Positions 16,428 through 25,664 of a stretch of DNA of 64,000 nt are shown here, one piece after another. Position 1 is the first letter of the stretch. Every line of letters begins with the position of its first letter. The DNA comes from Streptomyces syringium (GTDB lineage Bacteria > Actinomycetota > Actinomycetes > Streptomycetales > Streptomycetaceae). The position numbers were made by a program, and so were the translations under genes. The stretch is from contig NZ_JAGIOH010000001.1 in assembly GCF_017876625.1 (NCBI RefSeq), positions 930,001 through 994,000 on the forward strand, given 5' to 3'. The notes beneath the pieces are model-generated. The model ran no database searches. It was not told the origin of the DNA and worked only from the letters and a program-made list of their open reading frames with translations.

Positions 16428-17855
16428 TCACCGGGTCTCCCGCCGCATGGGCGGTTCCGACGGTGCCTCCGGCTGCGGGCCGAAGAGGACGGCCTTGGCG
16501 ATGGACGGTGCGAAGAGGGACGTGACCGGCCGGGTCAGGGACAGCACGCCCCGGAACGCGGCGCCGATCTCCGGGTTGCCGCAGGCGCGGTCCTGGACGC
16601 GGTTCAGGTACCAGTCGGCGGGCCGGTCGACCGCGCGGGGGCGCAAGGCGTTGCCCCGGGCACCCGGCATGTTCTTGTCGGCCCCGGCGGAGACGTCCCA
16701 CGCCTGTTGTGCCGCGGCGAACAGGGCCTTCTGCACGAAGCCGGTCGTCGGGGTCCGGCGGGGGTCGTCGAGGGCGTCCCGCAGGGCGACGGCGCTGAAC
16801 GCCGAGACGGACAGCCCCTGACCGTAGACGGGGTTGAAGGCGCACAAGGCCTCCCCCGTGGCGAGGAACCCCGCCGGACGGCGGCCCGGCCGGTCGTAGC
16901 GGCGGCGGAGGTTGGCGGTCTTGCGGAAGCCGTGGACGGCCGATTCCGGTTCGGCCTCCAGCAGCCAGTCGTGGAGGACGGGGTGGGGAAGCCCGGCGGC
17001 GAAGGCGAGGAACCCCGCCTCGTCGGTGGGCGGTTCGCTGCCGCGGAGGCCGGAGAGGATGACGGACCAGCGGCCGCCCTCCATGGGCAGCAGAATGCCG
17101 CCACGCGGCTGGGTGGGGTTCGGGACGACGTAAATACCCCGGAAGTCGGCGTTCGCATCGTCGTCGCGTGCGCGGTAGAACCGCGTGGAGTAGGCGAGGC
17201 CGGTGTCGAGCAGCTCTTCGTGGGGCGGTTCGGCGCCGATCGCTGCCAGCCACGCGGGGGCGTGGGACGAGCGGCCCGTGGCGTCCAGAACGAGGTCGGC
17301 CTCCAGGCCGCGGGCATCCTGTCGCAGGGCCGCGGCCCCGCGTTCGCGCAGCCGGACACCTCGTACCCGGGTGGCGTCGCCGAGCAGCCCCGTCACCTCC
17401 GTGCCCTGGAGGGTCGTGATCCGGGGATGGCTCAGGACGCGCCGGCGTACGACCCAGTCGGTCAACGGCCGGGATCCGGTGAGGATATGCGTGGTGGCGG
17501 CGGTACGGCGGAACCACCGGCCCCCCTGCCACTGCACGACGTCACTGGGCATGCCGACCCGGGGCGATCCTTCTTCGCGCATCGTCTCCAGGATTCCGGG
17601 CAGCAACGCCTCCAGAGCCCGCTGGCCGCTCTCCAGCAGCACATGGGTGTGCCGGTCCTGCGGCAGGCCCGAACGGTGTTCGGGGCCGTCGGGGAACCGG
17701 TCGCGCTCGACGATGGTCACGGTGTCGGCATGGGAAGCGAGGACATGGGCGGCGAGGAGCCCGGCCATGCTCCCCCCGATGACGACGGCATGGCGAGCCG
17801 AGGGTGAGGTGCGCTCAGGGGCGTCACTCGTCAAGGGCGTGCTCTGCGCTTCCAC
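16428..17855 (-). CDS. FAD-dependent oxidoreductase/monooxygenase, paralogue of the terpene-operon enzyme
   Basis: This is a 475-residue flavoprotein of the geranylgeranyl reductase/squalene-epoxidase-like group. The FAD-binding GxGxxG-type motif is VVIGGSMAGLLAAHVLA, then an acidic strand end IVERDRFPDGPEHRSGLPQDRHTHVLL. The second FAD segment is DATGRSSHAPAWL, and FLATGEALCAFNPVYGQGLSVS is the GD-like motif with Glu in the usual Asp position. Start GTG 17855 has GGAG 5 bases upstream. It is clearly related to the gene at 51605-53020 (same PQDRHTH/PQSTHVH and FNPVYGQG blocks). Because it is close to a polyprenyl synthase gene, oxidation of an isoprenoid is a fair inference. Confidence 0.88.
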   Translation of the reverse strand: MEAQSTPLTSDAPERTSPSARHAVVIGGSMAGLLAAHVLASHADTVTIVERDRFPDGPEHRSGLPQDRHTHVLLESGQRALEALLPGILETMREEGSPRVGMPSDVVQWQGGRWFRRTAATTHILTGSRPLTDWVVRRRVLSHPRITTLQGTEVTGLLGDATRVRGVRLRERGAAALRQDARGLEADLVLDATGRSSHAPAWLAAIGAEPPHEELLDTGLAYSTRFYRARDDDANADFRGIYVVPNPTQPRGGILLPMEGGRWSVILSGLRGSEPPTDEAGFLAFAAGLPHPVLHDWLLEAEPESAVHGFRKTANLRRRYDRPGRRPAGFLATGEALCAFNPVYGQGLSVSAFSAVALRDALDDPRRTPTTGFVQKALFAAAQQAWDVSAGADKNMPGARGNALRPRAVDRPADWYLNRVQDRACGNPEIGAAFRGVLSLTRPVTSLFAPSIAKAVLFGPQPEAPSEPPMRRETR

Positions 17856-18640
17856 TGGGGCTCCTCGTGTCCGCTCCTGTACCGACCGGCCGCTCCGACA
17901 CCCGATCGGAACGGCTGTCAGATGATTTCGCACTTCGAAGTCCAAGGCGAACGAGGGGGCGTGGCCTGCGTGCGGGCCCCAGGTGTGCGTGTGCAGTGGT
18001 ACGACTGGCAGTCCGGGGTCAACAACGGGCTGCGGGAACGACTACGGCATGGTCTTCCTGACCTGCGGCCCGGGCCTGAAGATGACCGCCGGCTTCATCC
18101 ACCTGCAAGGCATGCAGATGGACGCGCCAGGACCGCGGGCACAGGAGCTCATCAAGCGCTGGATCAAGGAGCTCGGCTCGGCCCGAAGGATCCGGCATGA
18201 TCGACGGGCCTGTTCACCCGCTCCGCTCACTCGCAGTCCCGGCGGCGCCCCCTGGCTCCCTGAGCCACCCGGCTCGGCAACGTCCTGGTCGCCAAGGTCC
18301 TGGCCTACTGCGGGACCGCCTGAACCCGAAGGGATTCGTCCGCCGCCACCGGAACCTGACGCAGGTCGGCGTCCCCGACTCCGGGCGCCAGGTGCCGGCG
18401 TTCCCGCCCCGGATCTGCCGGGAGATGCTCTACAACTGGCTCTTCGACCGTCCCTTCCCCGGCTGCGACCCTCAGCAGTCGCCCAAGCAGCCCCACGGCG
18501 ACACCGGACCACGCAGGGGATGAGCGCACCCGCCGGGCCGGCCGGTGCCGGCCGGCCCGGTCTGCGGGGAGGCCCCTGAACGGCCCGCCACTGCTCCGTG
18601 GCTACCCTCGTATCCGATCGAAGTCGACTTGCAGGGGGCA
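17856..18640. other. Decayed, gene-poor stretch
   Basis: About 0.8 kb without a convincing intact gene. Short coding-like pieces appear in changing plus-strand frames. One reads GMVFLTCGPGLKMTAGFIHL at about 18050-18110. Another ends LGNVLVAKVLAYCGTA at 18269-18323. A third around 18330-18480 contains REMLYNWLFDRPFPG. The frame changes and stops between them suggest remnants of one or more inactivated genes. I could not identify their families. Confidence 0.45.
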
Positions 18641-18644
18641 GGAT

Positions 18645-18917
18645 GTGCGGAGCGCCACGGTGACGGCGGACGGCGACATGATCCGGTGGGTCGAGCTGCC
18701 GGGCCGGGAACCGGCCCGTGTCTACGCGCACGGTCCGGGGGCGACGTCGGCGCCCTACTTCGCCGAGGTGGCGGTGCATCCTGCCCTGGCCGGTCACCGT
18801 TCGCTGCTGATCGACCTCCTCGGGCACGGCATCAGCGACCGGCCGGCCGTGACCGTGTGCGAGAACGGAAGCGGGACCAGAAGCGGGAACAGAGGGAGTC
18901 GGCAGGTGACGCGATGA
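18645..18917 (+). pseudogene. Truncated alpha/beta hydrolase remnant
   Basis: A 90-codon frame encodes the start of an alpha/beta hydrolase: a short start, then MIRWVELPGREPARVYAHGP, then a SLLIDLLGHGISDRP block. These correspond to the first strand, the oxyanion HG strand and the DLxGHG strand of the family. After residue 67 the sequence turns into low-complexity text (CENGSGTRSGN) and stops. The nucleophile elbow, acid and His are missing, so the gene is a 3'-truncated remnant of a protein normally about 250 residues long. Confidence 0.6.
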
Positions 18918-19174
18918 ACGCCACGGCCGCCGCGGGACTTCTTCACCTCATCGCCGCCGAGCCCACCCTGCTCGCCGCCGCCCCCGCCGCCGCGGGCGAA
19001 GCCGACCTCGACCACCGCGCACGGCACGAGGACCACCCCTGCCTCGGCTGCGGAAGCATGGCCCGGTGCGCCATCATTGTCGACTCCGCGACGGCCGGGC
19101 CGCGTTGGCTCGATCTCTGCTCCGCGTGCTGGCACGTCGTCCGCCGGGCCAACGACCTCACGGGCGAGGAGTGA
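18914..19174 (+). CDS. Small protein with two Cys pairs (zinc-ribbon-like)
   Basis: This 86-residue protein has two close Cys pairs or triplets: CLGCGSMARC near residues 44-53 and CSACW near residues 70-74. This pattern fits a small zinc-binding ribbon. The N-terminal third is Ala-rich. Start ATG 18914 has AGGTG 6-7 bases upstream and overlaps the end of the hydrolase remnant by 4 bases. There is no membrane segment. It could be a small regulatory or nucleic-acid-binding protein, but the family is not recognised. It sits at the edge of the decayed stretch, so expression is uncertain. Confidence 0.55.
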   Translation: MNATAAAGLLHLIAAEPTLLAAAPAAAGEADLDHRARHEDHPCLGCGSMARCAIIVDSATAGPRWLDLCSACWHVVRRANDLTGEE

Positions 19175-19371
19175 GCGGGACCGAGCCGGAGATCGCACGA
19201 TCCCCGCAGGGCCCCGACGAGTCGGCCATGTGCGGGCGTCGATCGGTCATGCCGCGACGCCGGCGCAAATAGTTCGGCGCATCAACGAACAGTTCAGGCC
19301 AACTGCTCTGCCCTCCTACCGGGGCGGTGAAGGGTTCTCCCCATCGCGTAGCTCTGGGTAGGGGGACGAGT

Positions 19372-21861
19372 ATGGGCGGAATTCCCGCGGTGGACGGGGC
19401 CAAGGACCTGGTGAGCGTGTTGGATGCCCTGATGGGCCGACGCGTGGGCAGGCAGACGGTCCCCGCGGTCGTCTTCGAGGACGACGGCGGTCTGGGTGCC
19501 GACTTCGTCACCGGCTTCCGGGACCGGCTGCGCGACGGGGCCGGGGCGGGCATCGTTCCCCATGCCCTGGCCGACGATGATCTGCTGGCCCGGGCCCGGG
19601 ACGCCCGGGAGCCGGACGTGGTCCTGCTCGACGGCATCACCGCGCAGCTGGAGCAGACCATGCCGGCGAAGGCGGGACGGCTGACACTGACGACGTACTG
19701 GACGTGCCGCAGGGTGCTGGACGTCAACGTCGGGGCGGGGGCTCCACCTGCCCAGCGCGATGCGCTGGCCGCGTCACTGTGCGCGTCCTGGCAGCGCGGC
19801 ACTCCCGGGCTGAGGGCGCTGCGGTCGTTCATCGAGACCGGTGGTGCGGGCCAGGTGAGCGCGCGTCTGGGGGCCGTCGCCACGGTCCTGCTCGCCTGGC
19901 CCCTGGAGTGGGGCTATCGCCTGTGGCTCCATCGCACCCGGCGACTGCGGTGGTATCCGGGGAAGGTCTGCAATGCCGGACAGGCAGCCACCACGTTCCT
20001 GGCTGCCGCGACTCATCTGAGTCTCGAAGGAGACCTGCGGAACAACTCCGCCTTGCGGCAGTCACTGTTGCTGGAAGCGCTGGCCGTGGATCTGACGCGC
20101 GCCGGCCGCCGGGGCGTGTTCTCACCCGGCAGACGACGCCGGGTCTGGCCCTTCGTCGTGCTGCTGCCCCGCGTCGACGGCTCGGGCGTCGCCCTGCGCC
20201 GACTGCTGGACGGCCTGGTCAAAGTCCGTCGCCGAGGTCTGCCGTTGGTCGTGATGGCCGCCCGCACTCCCGTGCCGCCGCCCGATGACCGTACGGAGCG
20301 CCGGGCCGCGCCGCGTACCCCGGCTCAGGCCGCGGCCGCCCTGCGGCCCCTGCTGGAGAGGAAGCCGCAGCCGGCCACGGCGGACGACGACGGTCAGGTG
20401 ACCGTCGCGCCGGCCGGTCCGCAGCGGTCCTCGGTGAGTGACTGGCTGGCCACGAACGTGGCGGTGCGGCCCCGGCCGGTGCGCTGGCCTTCGACCTACC
20501 TGGGCACGGTCCTGGCTCTCGTCATGGTGGCCGCGGCCCTCCCGACGGCGGGATGGGTGGTCAAACTGCTGGATCCCTGCCACGACATGTGGCAGGCCGG
20601 GGGCGCCAGAGTCGGTGTCGACACCGCCGCAAAGGAGTGTTACTTCACCCATGGCAGCAGCCAAAAACTGCTGCGGACCCTGCAGGACCGCATCCGTGCC
20701 CAGAACACCGCCGCCGAGCGGGGCGGCCCGTACCGCACCGTGGTCTTTCTCGCGCCGTTGACCGCCGACCCTCATGGGGCCGGCGAACAGCTCACCCCCG
20801 CGGGCGTGCTCCAGCTCGAAGGCGCCGCTCGTGCCCAACGCGTCTTCAACCAGCAAGTGGGCGTCAACGCCGACCGCCCCCGCCTGCGGCTCCTCGTCGC
20901 CAACGTCGGCTACGCCTACTCCCACGCACCGGCGGTGGTGGACCGGCTCAACACACTGGCCGACGAGGATCCGAGCATTACGGCGGTCATCGGTATCGCG
21001 CAGAGCAGGCAGGCATCCGTCGACGCGATCAACCGTCTCTCCGTCGACCTCCCGGTCATCGGCGCCGCGGTCACCGGCGACTTCATGGCCACCGAGACCA
21101 CCACCTACTTCCAGACCCAGCCCACCAACCGCCACCTCGCCCGCGCCCTGGCCCGCCGCGTCACCGAACTCGACCGCAAGAAAGCGGTGATCGTCTACGA
21201 CGACAAGGACCGCTACAGCGTCAATCTCCAGCAGAACCTCCGAAGCGAGCTGACCGACCGCGGTGTCACCGTGGAGGAGCCGTCGTTCGCGATCATGCGT
21301 GAGGCCGCGCGGAGCCAGCGCGGCGGCATGAGCACCCTGCCCGACCTCGCCAAGGAGATCTGCGCACTGAGCCGGAGCGGGGGCATCACGCTGTACGCCG
21401 CCCGCGGGAGCCAGCTGCCCAAGGTCCTCAACGAAGTGCAGGCCCAGTGCGGTGCCGCCCGGAAACCGGCCTTCCCCCTGCTGGCGTCCGACACGGGCAC
21501 CCTCGTCGAGTACCCCGAGATCCCCGAGTTCGCCCACCTCGACCGGTACACGGCCGTCGACCTCTCCTACATCGCCTTCTCCCACGACCACCACAGCGAC
21601 CATGCCGTGGGCAGTGATGCCTTCCGCGCGGCCGCGGCGGCGATCTACCGGGTATGGACGGGGACGAACACGCCCCGCGCCTCCAACGTCCTGCAACAGC
21701 TGCGCTCGGGAATCGACGTCCAGGACACCGTCGCCGTCGACCGCCCCTTCCATCTGCCCGCCGACGACCGGGCCCTCGCCCGGCGCCCCCTGTTCCTGTG
21801 CACCGTCCCCCACACTCCCGACACCCCGCCCGTCTGCCGGGCCGCGGACGGGAGGCCCTAG
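19372..21861 (+). CDS. Large membrane protein with extracytoplasmic periplasmic-binding-protein-like domain
   Basis: This 829-residue protein has two halves. The N-terminal cytoplasmic part (about residues 1-365) begins MGGIPAVDGAKDLVSVLDAL and contains long helical stretches. One membrane helix (YLGTVLALVMVAAALPTAGWVV) lies near residues 375-397. The outer part (about 400-829) resembles type I periplasmic-binding folds of branched-chain amino-acid receptors: RLLVANVGYAYSHAPAVVDRL, then VIGIAQSRQASVDAINRLSVDLPVIG, then AVIVYDDKDRYSVNLQQNL. No permease or ATPase gene is adjacent, so it is more likely a sensor than a transporter component. Start ATG 19372 has GGGGACGAG upstream. A SARP regulator gene follows 129 bp later. 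Confidence 0.75.
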   Translation: MGGIPAVDGAKDLVSVLDALMGRRVGRQTVPAVVFEDDGGLGADFVTGFRDRLRDGAGAGIVPHALADDDLLARARDAREPDVVLLDGITAQLEQTMPAKAGRLTLTTYWTCRRVLDVNVGAGAPPAQRDALAASLCASWQRGTPGLRALRSFIETGGAGQVSARLGAVATVLLAWPLEWGYRLWLHRTRRLRWYPGKVCNAGQAATTFLAAATHLSLEGDLRNNSALRQSLLLEALAVDLTRAGRRGVFSPGRRRRVWPFVVLLPRVDGSGVALRRLLDGLVKVRRRGLPLVVMAARTPVPPPDDRTERRAAPRTPAQAAAALRPLLERKPQPATADDDGQVTVAPAGPQRSSVSDWLATNVAVRPRPVRWPSTYLGTVLALVMVAAALPTAGWVVKLLDPCHDMWQAGGARVGVDTAAKECYFTHGSSQKLLRTLQDRIRAQNTAAERGGPYRTVVFLAPLTADPHGAGEQLTPAGVLQLEGAARAQRVFNQQVGVNADRPRLRLLVANVGYAYSHAPAVVDRLNTLADEDPSITAVIGIAQSRQASVDAINRLSVDLPVIGAAVTGDFMATETTTYFQTQPTNRHLARALARRVTELDRKKAVIVYDDKDRYSVNLQQNLRSELTDRGVTVEEPSFAIMREAARSQRGGMSTLPDLAKEICALSRSGGITLYAARGSQLPKVLNEVQAQCGAARKPAFPLLASDTGTLVEYPEIPEFAHLDRYTAVDLSYIAFSHDHHSDHAVGSDAFRAAAAAIYRVWTGTNTPRASNVLQQLRSGIDVQDTVAVDRPFHLPADDRALARRPLFLCTVPHTPDTPPVCRAADGRP

Positions 21862-21990
21862 GGCGTGTCCGACAGGGCGGGGTGCCGGCCGTATGCGGAC
21901 CGGGCCGGAACCACCCTGATGCTCCTGAAGTGGCCCAACGTATCCTCGGCCACAGGGGCCGCGATCAGATGGGACAGGGGGTGGGCCTGT

Positions 21991-24756
21991 ATGGAGTTCC
22001 GCGTGCTGGGAGCGGTCTCCGCGCTGACGGACGGCGGGGAACAGATCCCGCTCGGTCCCGCCATGCGCCGCAGCCTGCTGGCCATGCTGCTGCTGCGCCC
22101 CAATACGGCCGTCGGCGTCGACCGGCTGACCGAGGCGCTGTGGGGCGAGGAACCGCCCCGGCACTCCCGGACCGTTCTGCAGGGCCACGTCTCCCGGCTG
22201 CGGGCCCTGCTCGCCGAACACGGGGCACCGGCGTACGGCGTCGAGCTCGTCACCCAGGGGCGGGCCTACCTCCTGCGGCTGCCCGAGTCGCTGGTGGACG
22301 CCCACCGGTTCGAGGAGTTGCTCCAGCTCGCCCGGGGGCAGCGCGATCCGGGCGACGCCGTGTCGATGCTCCGGGAGGCGCTCGCGCTGTGGCAGGGGCC
22401 GGCGCTCGCCGGGACGGTGTACAGCACGCTGCTGGAGACCGCCGCGCACATGCTGCAGGAGCTGCGGCTGACCGCCGTGGAGGAGCTGGCGGACGCCCAC
22501 GGGCGGCTCGGCGAGCACGGCACGGCGGCGGCCGTGCTGCACACCGAGGCCATCGCGAACCCGTTGCGGGAATCGCTGATCGCGGTGCTGATGCTGGCCC
22601 TGGGCAGGGCGGGCCGGCGGTCGGAGGCGCTGGACTGGTTCCACCGCACCCGGCGGCTGCTCGCCGATCAGCTCGGCATCGACCCCGGAGCGGCGCTCAC
22701 CGACGCGTACGCCGCTCTCCTGAGGGCCGACGCCCCGCAGGCCGCCGCCGCACCGGCGCCGGCCGGGACGTCACCGGCCCCGGTCCCCGCCGCCGAGCCG
22801 CGGGAGACGCGCGGGGCACAGGAGTCACCGGGAGCGCGGGAAACGCCCGCACCGTCCGCACCGGCCCCTGCCGCACCGCGCCACATGGCCGCCGTGCCGC
22901 AGTTGTTGCCGCGACGCCCCGGGGGCTTCACGGGGCGCGAGGACGAACTGACCGCGCTCGACCAGGCCACGGCATCCGGCTCCGGTCCCATCGCCGTGAT
23001 CACGGGCAGTGCCGGGGTCGGGAAGACCGCCCTCGCCGTGCACTGGGCACACCACCACCGCGCGGACTTCCCCGACGGCCGGCTCTTCGTCGACCTCCAC
23101 GGCTACAGCGCCGTCCCGGCCCGCGACACCACCGCCGTGCTCCGTGAGTTCCTGCTCGCGTTCGGCGTCCCCGTCGAGCAGATGCCCGGTTCGCCCGACG
23201 CCATGGGTGCCCGATACCGGGAGCTGACCTCCGGGCGCAGACTGCTGATCGTCCTGGACAACGCCCGCGGCTCCGAGCAGGTCCGCCCGCTGCTGCCCGG
23301 CGGGGAGGACTGCGTCACGCTCGTCACCAGCCGCGACCGGCTCGGCGGGCTCGTGGCGTCGGACGCCGCCCGCCCCGTCCCGCTCACCGAGCTTCCGCCG
23401 GACCGCTCCACCGCGCTGCTCTCCGCCGTCCTGGGCCCGGACCTGGTCGCGGCCGAACCCGAGGCCGCGACACGGCTCGCCGAGCTGTGCGACGGTCTGC
23501 CGCTCGCCCTGCGCGTCGCCGCCGCCCGGCTCGCCACCCGCCCGCACGGCGGGCTGACCGCCTTCGCCGGTGAACTCGCCGACGAGCACAGCAGGCTGGA
23601 CCTGCTGAACGTCGAGGACACCGGTGTCGCCGCAGCCCTCGGGCTCACCGTCCACCACCTCCCCGAACCGGCGCGGGAGATGTTCCACCGGCTCGGGCCG
23701 CACACCGGTGCCACCCTCGACACCGGCACAGCCGCCGCACTGGCCGACTGCCCGCCCGGCCGGGCGACCGTCGCGCTGGACCAGCTGGCCGCCGCCCACC
23801 TGGTCGTCGAGACCGGGCCACGCTCCTACGTCCTGCACGACCTCGTACGGCTCTACGCCCGCTCCCTCGCGCCGGGGCACGACCCCGACGCACTGCTCCG
23901 GCTGCTCGACCACCGGCTCCACACGCTCCTCGCGGCGTGCGCCGCCGCGGAGCCCGGCAGCGAGCCGTGCTGTGCCCTTCCTCCCGGGGCGAGGCACTCC
24001 GCCGCCGTCCGGACGTTCACGAGCCGTCAGGACGCCCTCGGCTGGTATTCGGCCGAACGGGACACGTTGCGCGGCGCGGTCGAGGCCGCCGCCGCGGCGG
24101 GAATGCACGACCGCGCCTGGCGCCTGGTCATCCTCCAGTGGCCGCTGATCCTGTGGCAGGTCCGCGACGGCTGGGTGCCGCTGCTCGAACAGGGCCTGGC
24201 CTCCGCGGAACTCGACGACGACCCCGGCGCCCAGTCGCGGGCGCGGGCGCTGCTGGGCTGGGTGCTGTCCGAGGAAGGCAGGTCCGAGGAGGCCTTGGCC
24301 CAGCTGGAGCACGCCCCCGCCCTCGCCGCCCGGGCAGGCGACACGGCCGGGGAAGCCACGGCTCTGATCAATCTGGGCGTCGAACTCATCCGGCACGGCG
24401 AGCAGGAGCGGCCCCGGGATCTGTTGACCCAGGCTCTCGCCCTGGCCGAAGGGGCCGGTCTCACCGAGACCGTCACCCTCGCCCATCTCCACCTCACGCA
24501 CCTTTTCCTCGCCATCGGCGCCCCTCAGGAGGCCGCCGACCATGCCGTGCGCGGTCTGGCCCTCGCCGCTCCCCCGCTCGCGGCCCCCCGGCGCATCGTG
24601 CTGCGCACCCTGTACGGCAGGGCGCTCGCCGCGACGGGCCGCACGGGCGAAGCCGTGCGCCAGCTCGACGAGGCCATTCGGGAGGCGCAGGCCAGCGCGT
24701 ACGAGGAGGGCGAGACCGAAGCCCGTGTCGTCCTGTCGGCGCTGGCGAACCGGTAG
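21991..24756 (+). CDS. SARP/AfsR-family transcriptional regulator with NB-ARC and TPR domains
   Basis: This is a 921-residue multidomain regulator. Residues 1-90 form an OmpR-like winged helix (MEFRVLGAVSALTDGGEQIPLGPAMRRSLLAMLLLRP). Residues 95-245 are the BTAD all-helical domain ending in LLADQLGIDPGAAL. An Ala/Pro/Glu-rich linker leads to an NB-ARC ATPase with Walker A GSAGVGKTAL near residue 340 and a Walker B-like LLIVLDNAR. The C-terminal 300 residues are TPR helices. Such proteins activate antibiotic or differentiation genes in response to nucleotide and partner signals. Start ATG 21991 begins the winged helix exactly, although the frame is open further upstream. It lies directly after the binding-protein-like membrane protein, a possible sensor. 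Confidence 0.93.
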   Translation: MEFRVLGAVSALTDGGEQIPLGPAMRRSLLAMLLLRPNTAVGVDRLTEALWGEEPPRHSRTVLQGHVSRLRALLAEHGAPAYGVELVTQGRAYLLRLPESLVDAHRFEELLQLARGQRDPGDAVSMLREALALWQGPALAGTVYSTLLETAAHMLQELRLTAVEELADAHGRLGEHGTAAAVLHTEAIANPLRESLIAVLMLALGRAGRRSEALDWFHRTRRLLADQLGIDPGAALTDAYAALLRADAPQAAAAPAPAGTSPAPVPAAEPRETRGAQESPGARETPAPSAPAPAAPRHMAAVPQLLPRRPGGFTGREDELTALDQATASGSGPIAVITGSAGVGKTALAVHWAHHHRADFPDGRLFVDLHGYSAVPARDTTAVLREFLLAFGVPVEQMPGSPDAMGARYRELTSGRRLLIVLDNARGSEQVRPLLPGGEDCVTLVTSRDRLGGLVASDAARPVPLTELPPDRSTALLSAVLGPDLVAAEPEAATRLAELCDGLPLALRVAAARLATRPHGGLTAFAGELADEHSRLDLLNVEDTGVAAALGLTVHHLPEPAREMFHRLGPHTGATLDTGTAAALADCPPGRATVALDQLAAAHLVVETGPRSYVLHDLVRLYARSLAPGHDPDALLRLLDHRLHTLLAACAAAEPGSEPCCALPPGARHSAAVRTFTSRQDALGWYSAERDTLRGAVEAAAAAGMHDRAWRLVILQWPLILWQVRDGWVPLLEQGLASAELDDDPGAQSRARALLGWVLSEEGRSEEALAQLEHAPALAARAGDTAGEATALINLGVELIRHGEQERPRDLLTQALALAEGAGLTETVTLAHLHLTHLFLAIGAPQEAADHAVRGLALAAPPLAAPRRIVLRTLYGRALAATGRTGEAVRQLDEAIREAQASAYEEGETEARVVLSALANR

Positions 24757-24830
24757 CGCGTGCGCGCGGCGGAAGGAGCGCCCCGGCCGTCGCCACTACC
24801 GGTACGCGCGAAGCAAGCGGATCCGACGGA

Positions 24831-25508
24831 TCAGAAGTCGTCGGCGCCGTTGCGCAGCTCGGGCGTCCAGTAGCCGGTGGCCCACTTCGCCGGGTTGACG
24901 GCGATGCCGCCGCCGGGAGCCTTCACGGCGGTCATACCGCCGCCGCCCTGAAGCGTGACGGAGAAGTCCGTCACGGGCTCGGTGTTCTCGGTGCGCCCGC
25001 CGTCCGACAGCTTGACCAGCGCGTACGCGGGGGCGCCCGCGGTGAGCACGACGGGGGTGGCGGGCTTGCTCTTGGCGACCGGCGGCACGTTCTCGCGGTG
25101 GCTCTCGAGGAACTCGATCTCCGGGAAACCGGTCAGCCTGCAGCTGTGACCCGAGGTGTTCTTCGCCGTCAGGACGATGTGGGTGTAGGGCGGTCCGCCC
25201 TGGTGGGCGGCGCTGATGGCGACGTTCTTCGTCGTGCAGACGGGGGTGTTCGCGGCTGCCTGTCCGGCGGATCCCTTCGCGGCGCCGGCACCCTGTGCGG
25301 TGCTGGCGTTCTTCCCGTTGGCGGCACCCTTGGCGGTGTCGGTGTTCTTCTCGGCCTGTGCCGGCGCAGGGGCCGATGCGGCGCTGTCGGCCGCCGGGCC
25401 GGAGGACTTCACGCCCGAGCTGCCCTCACCGCAGGCGGTGAGCGACAGGGCGAGCACGGCGGTGGTGACGGCGGCGAGGCCGGTGGTGCGGTTGCGGAAC
25501 ATACGCAT
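24831..25508 (-). CDS. DUF4232-type secreted lipoprotein
   Basis: This 225-residue protein has a lipoprotein signal peptide with lipobox LTAC (AAVTTAVLALSLTAC), so it should be anchored to the outer face of the membrane. A long Ala/Gly/Ser/Asn linker follows (residues 26-90). The C-terminal domain starts CTTKNVAISAAHQGGPPYTHIVLTAKNTSGHSCRLTGFPEI, the pattern of DUF4232, with two Cys likely to form a disulphide. The role of the family is unknown. Of three nearby ATG codons (25514, 25508, 25502), 25508 has the best ribosome-site spacing (GAGGGA, 6 bases). It is convergent with the SARP gene. Confidence 0.88.
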   Translation of the reverse strand: MRMFRNRTTGLAAVTTAVLALSLTACGEGSSGVKSSGPAADSAASAPAPAQAEKNTDTAKGAANGKNASTAQGAGAAKGSAGQAAANTPVCTTKNVAISAAHQGGPPYTHIVLTAKNTSGHSCRLTGFPEIEFLESHRENVPPVAKSKPATPVVLTAGAPAYALVKLSDGGRTENTEPVTDFSVTLQGGGGMTAVKAPGGGIAVNPAKWATGYWTPELRNGADDF

Positions 25509-25664
25509 GGTCATTCCCTCGTGGTGATAGTGCGGCCAACGTCCGTCCTGCGACAGACCGAGCCCGGCCTGCCGACGTTCATGAGTCTCGGGCCCACCGC
25601 TCACGTTCTACTGCTCCGGCACTAACCTCCCGCTAACGTCCTGCCGGTCGGGCGCGGGCGATCG

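Noticed and set aside
20122..22644. 840-codon minus-strand open frame
   Set aside because: It spans two plus-strand genes and their gap. Its composition is Gly/Arg/Val-rich, typical of an antisense shadow.
24749..24835. ACCGGTAG and CTACCGGT inverted repeat after the SARP gene
   Set aside because: The arms are 8 bp but about 40 bp apart and partly inside the coding end. A weak terminator is possible but not supportable.
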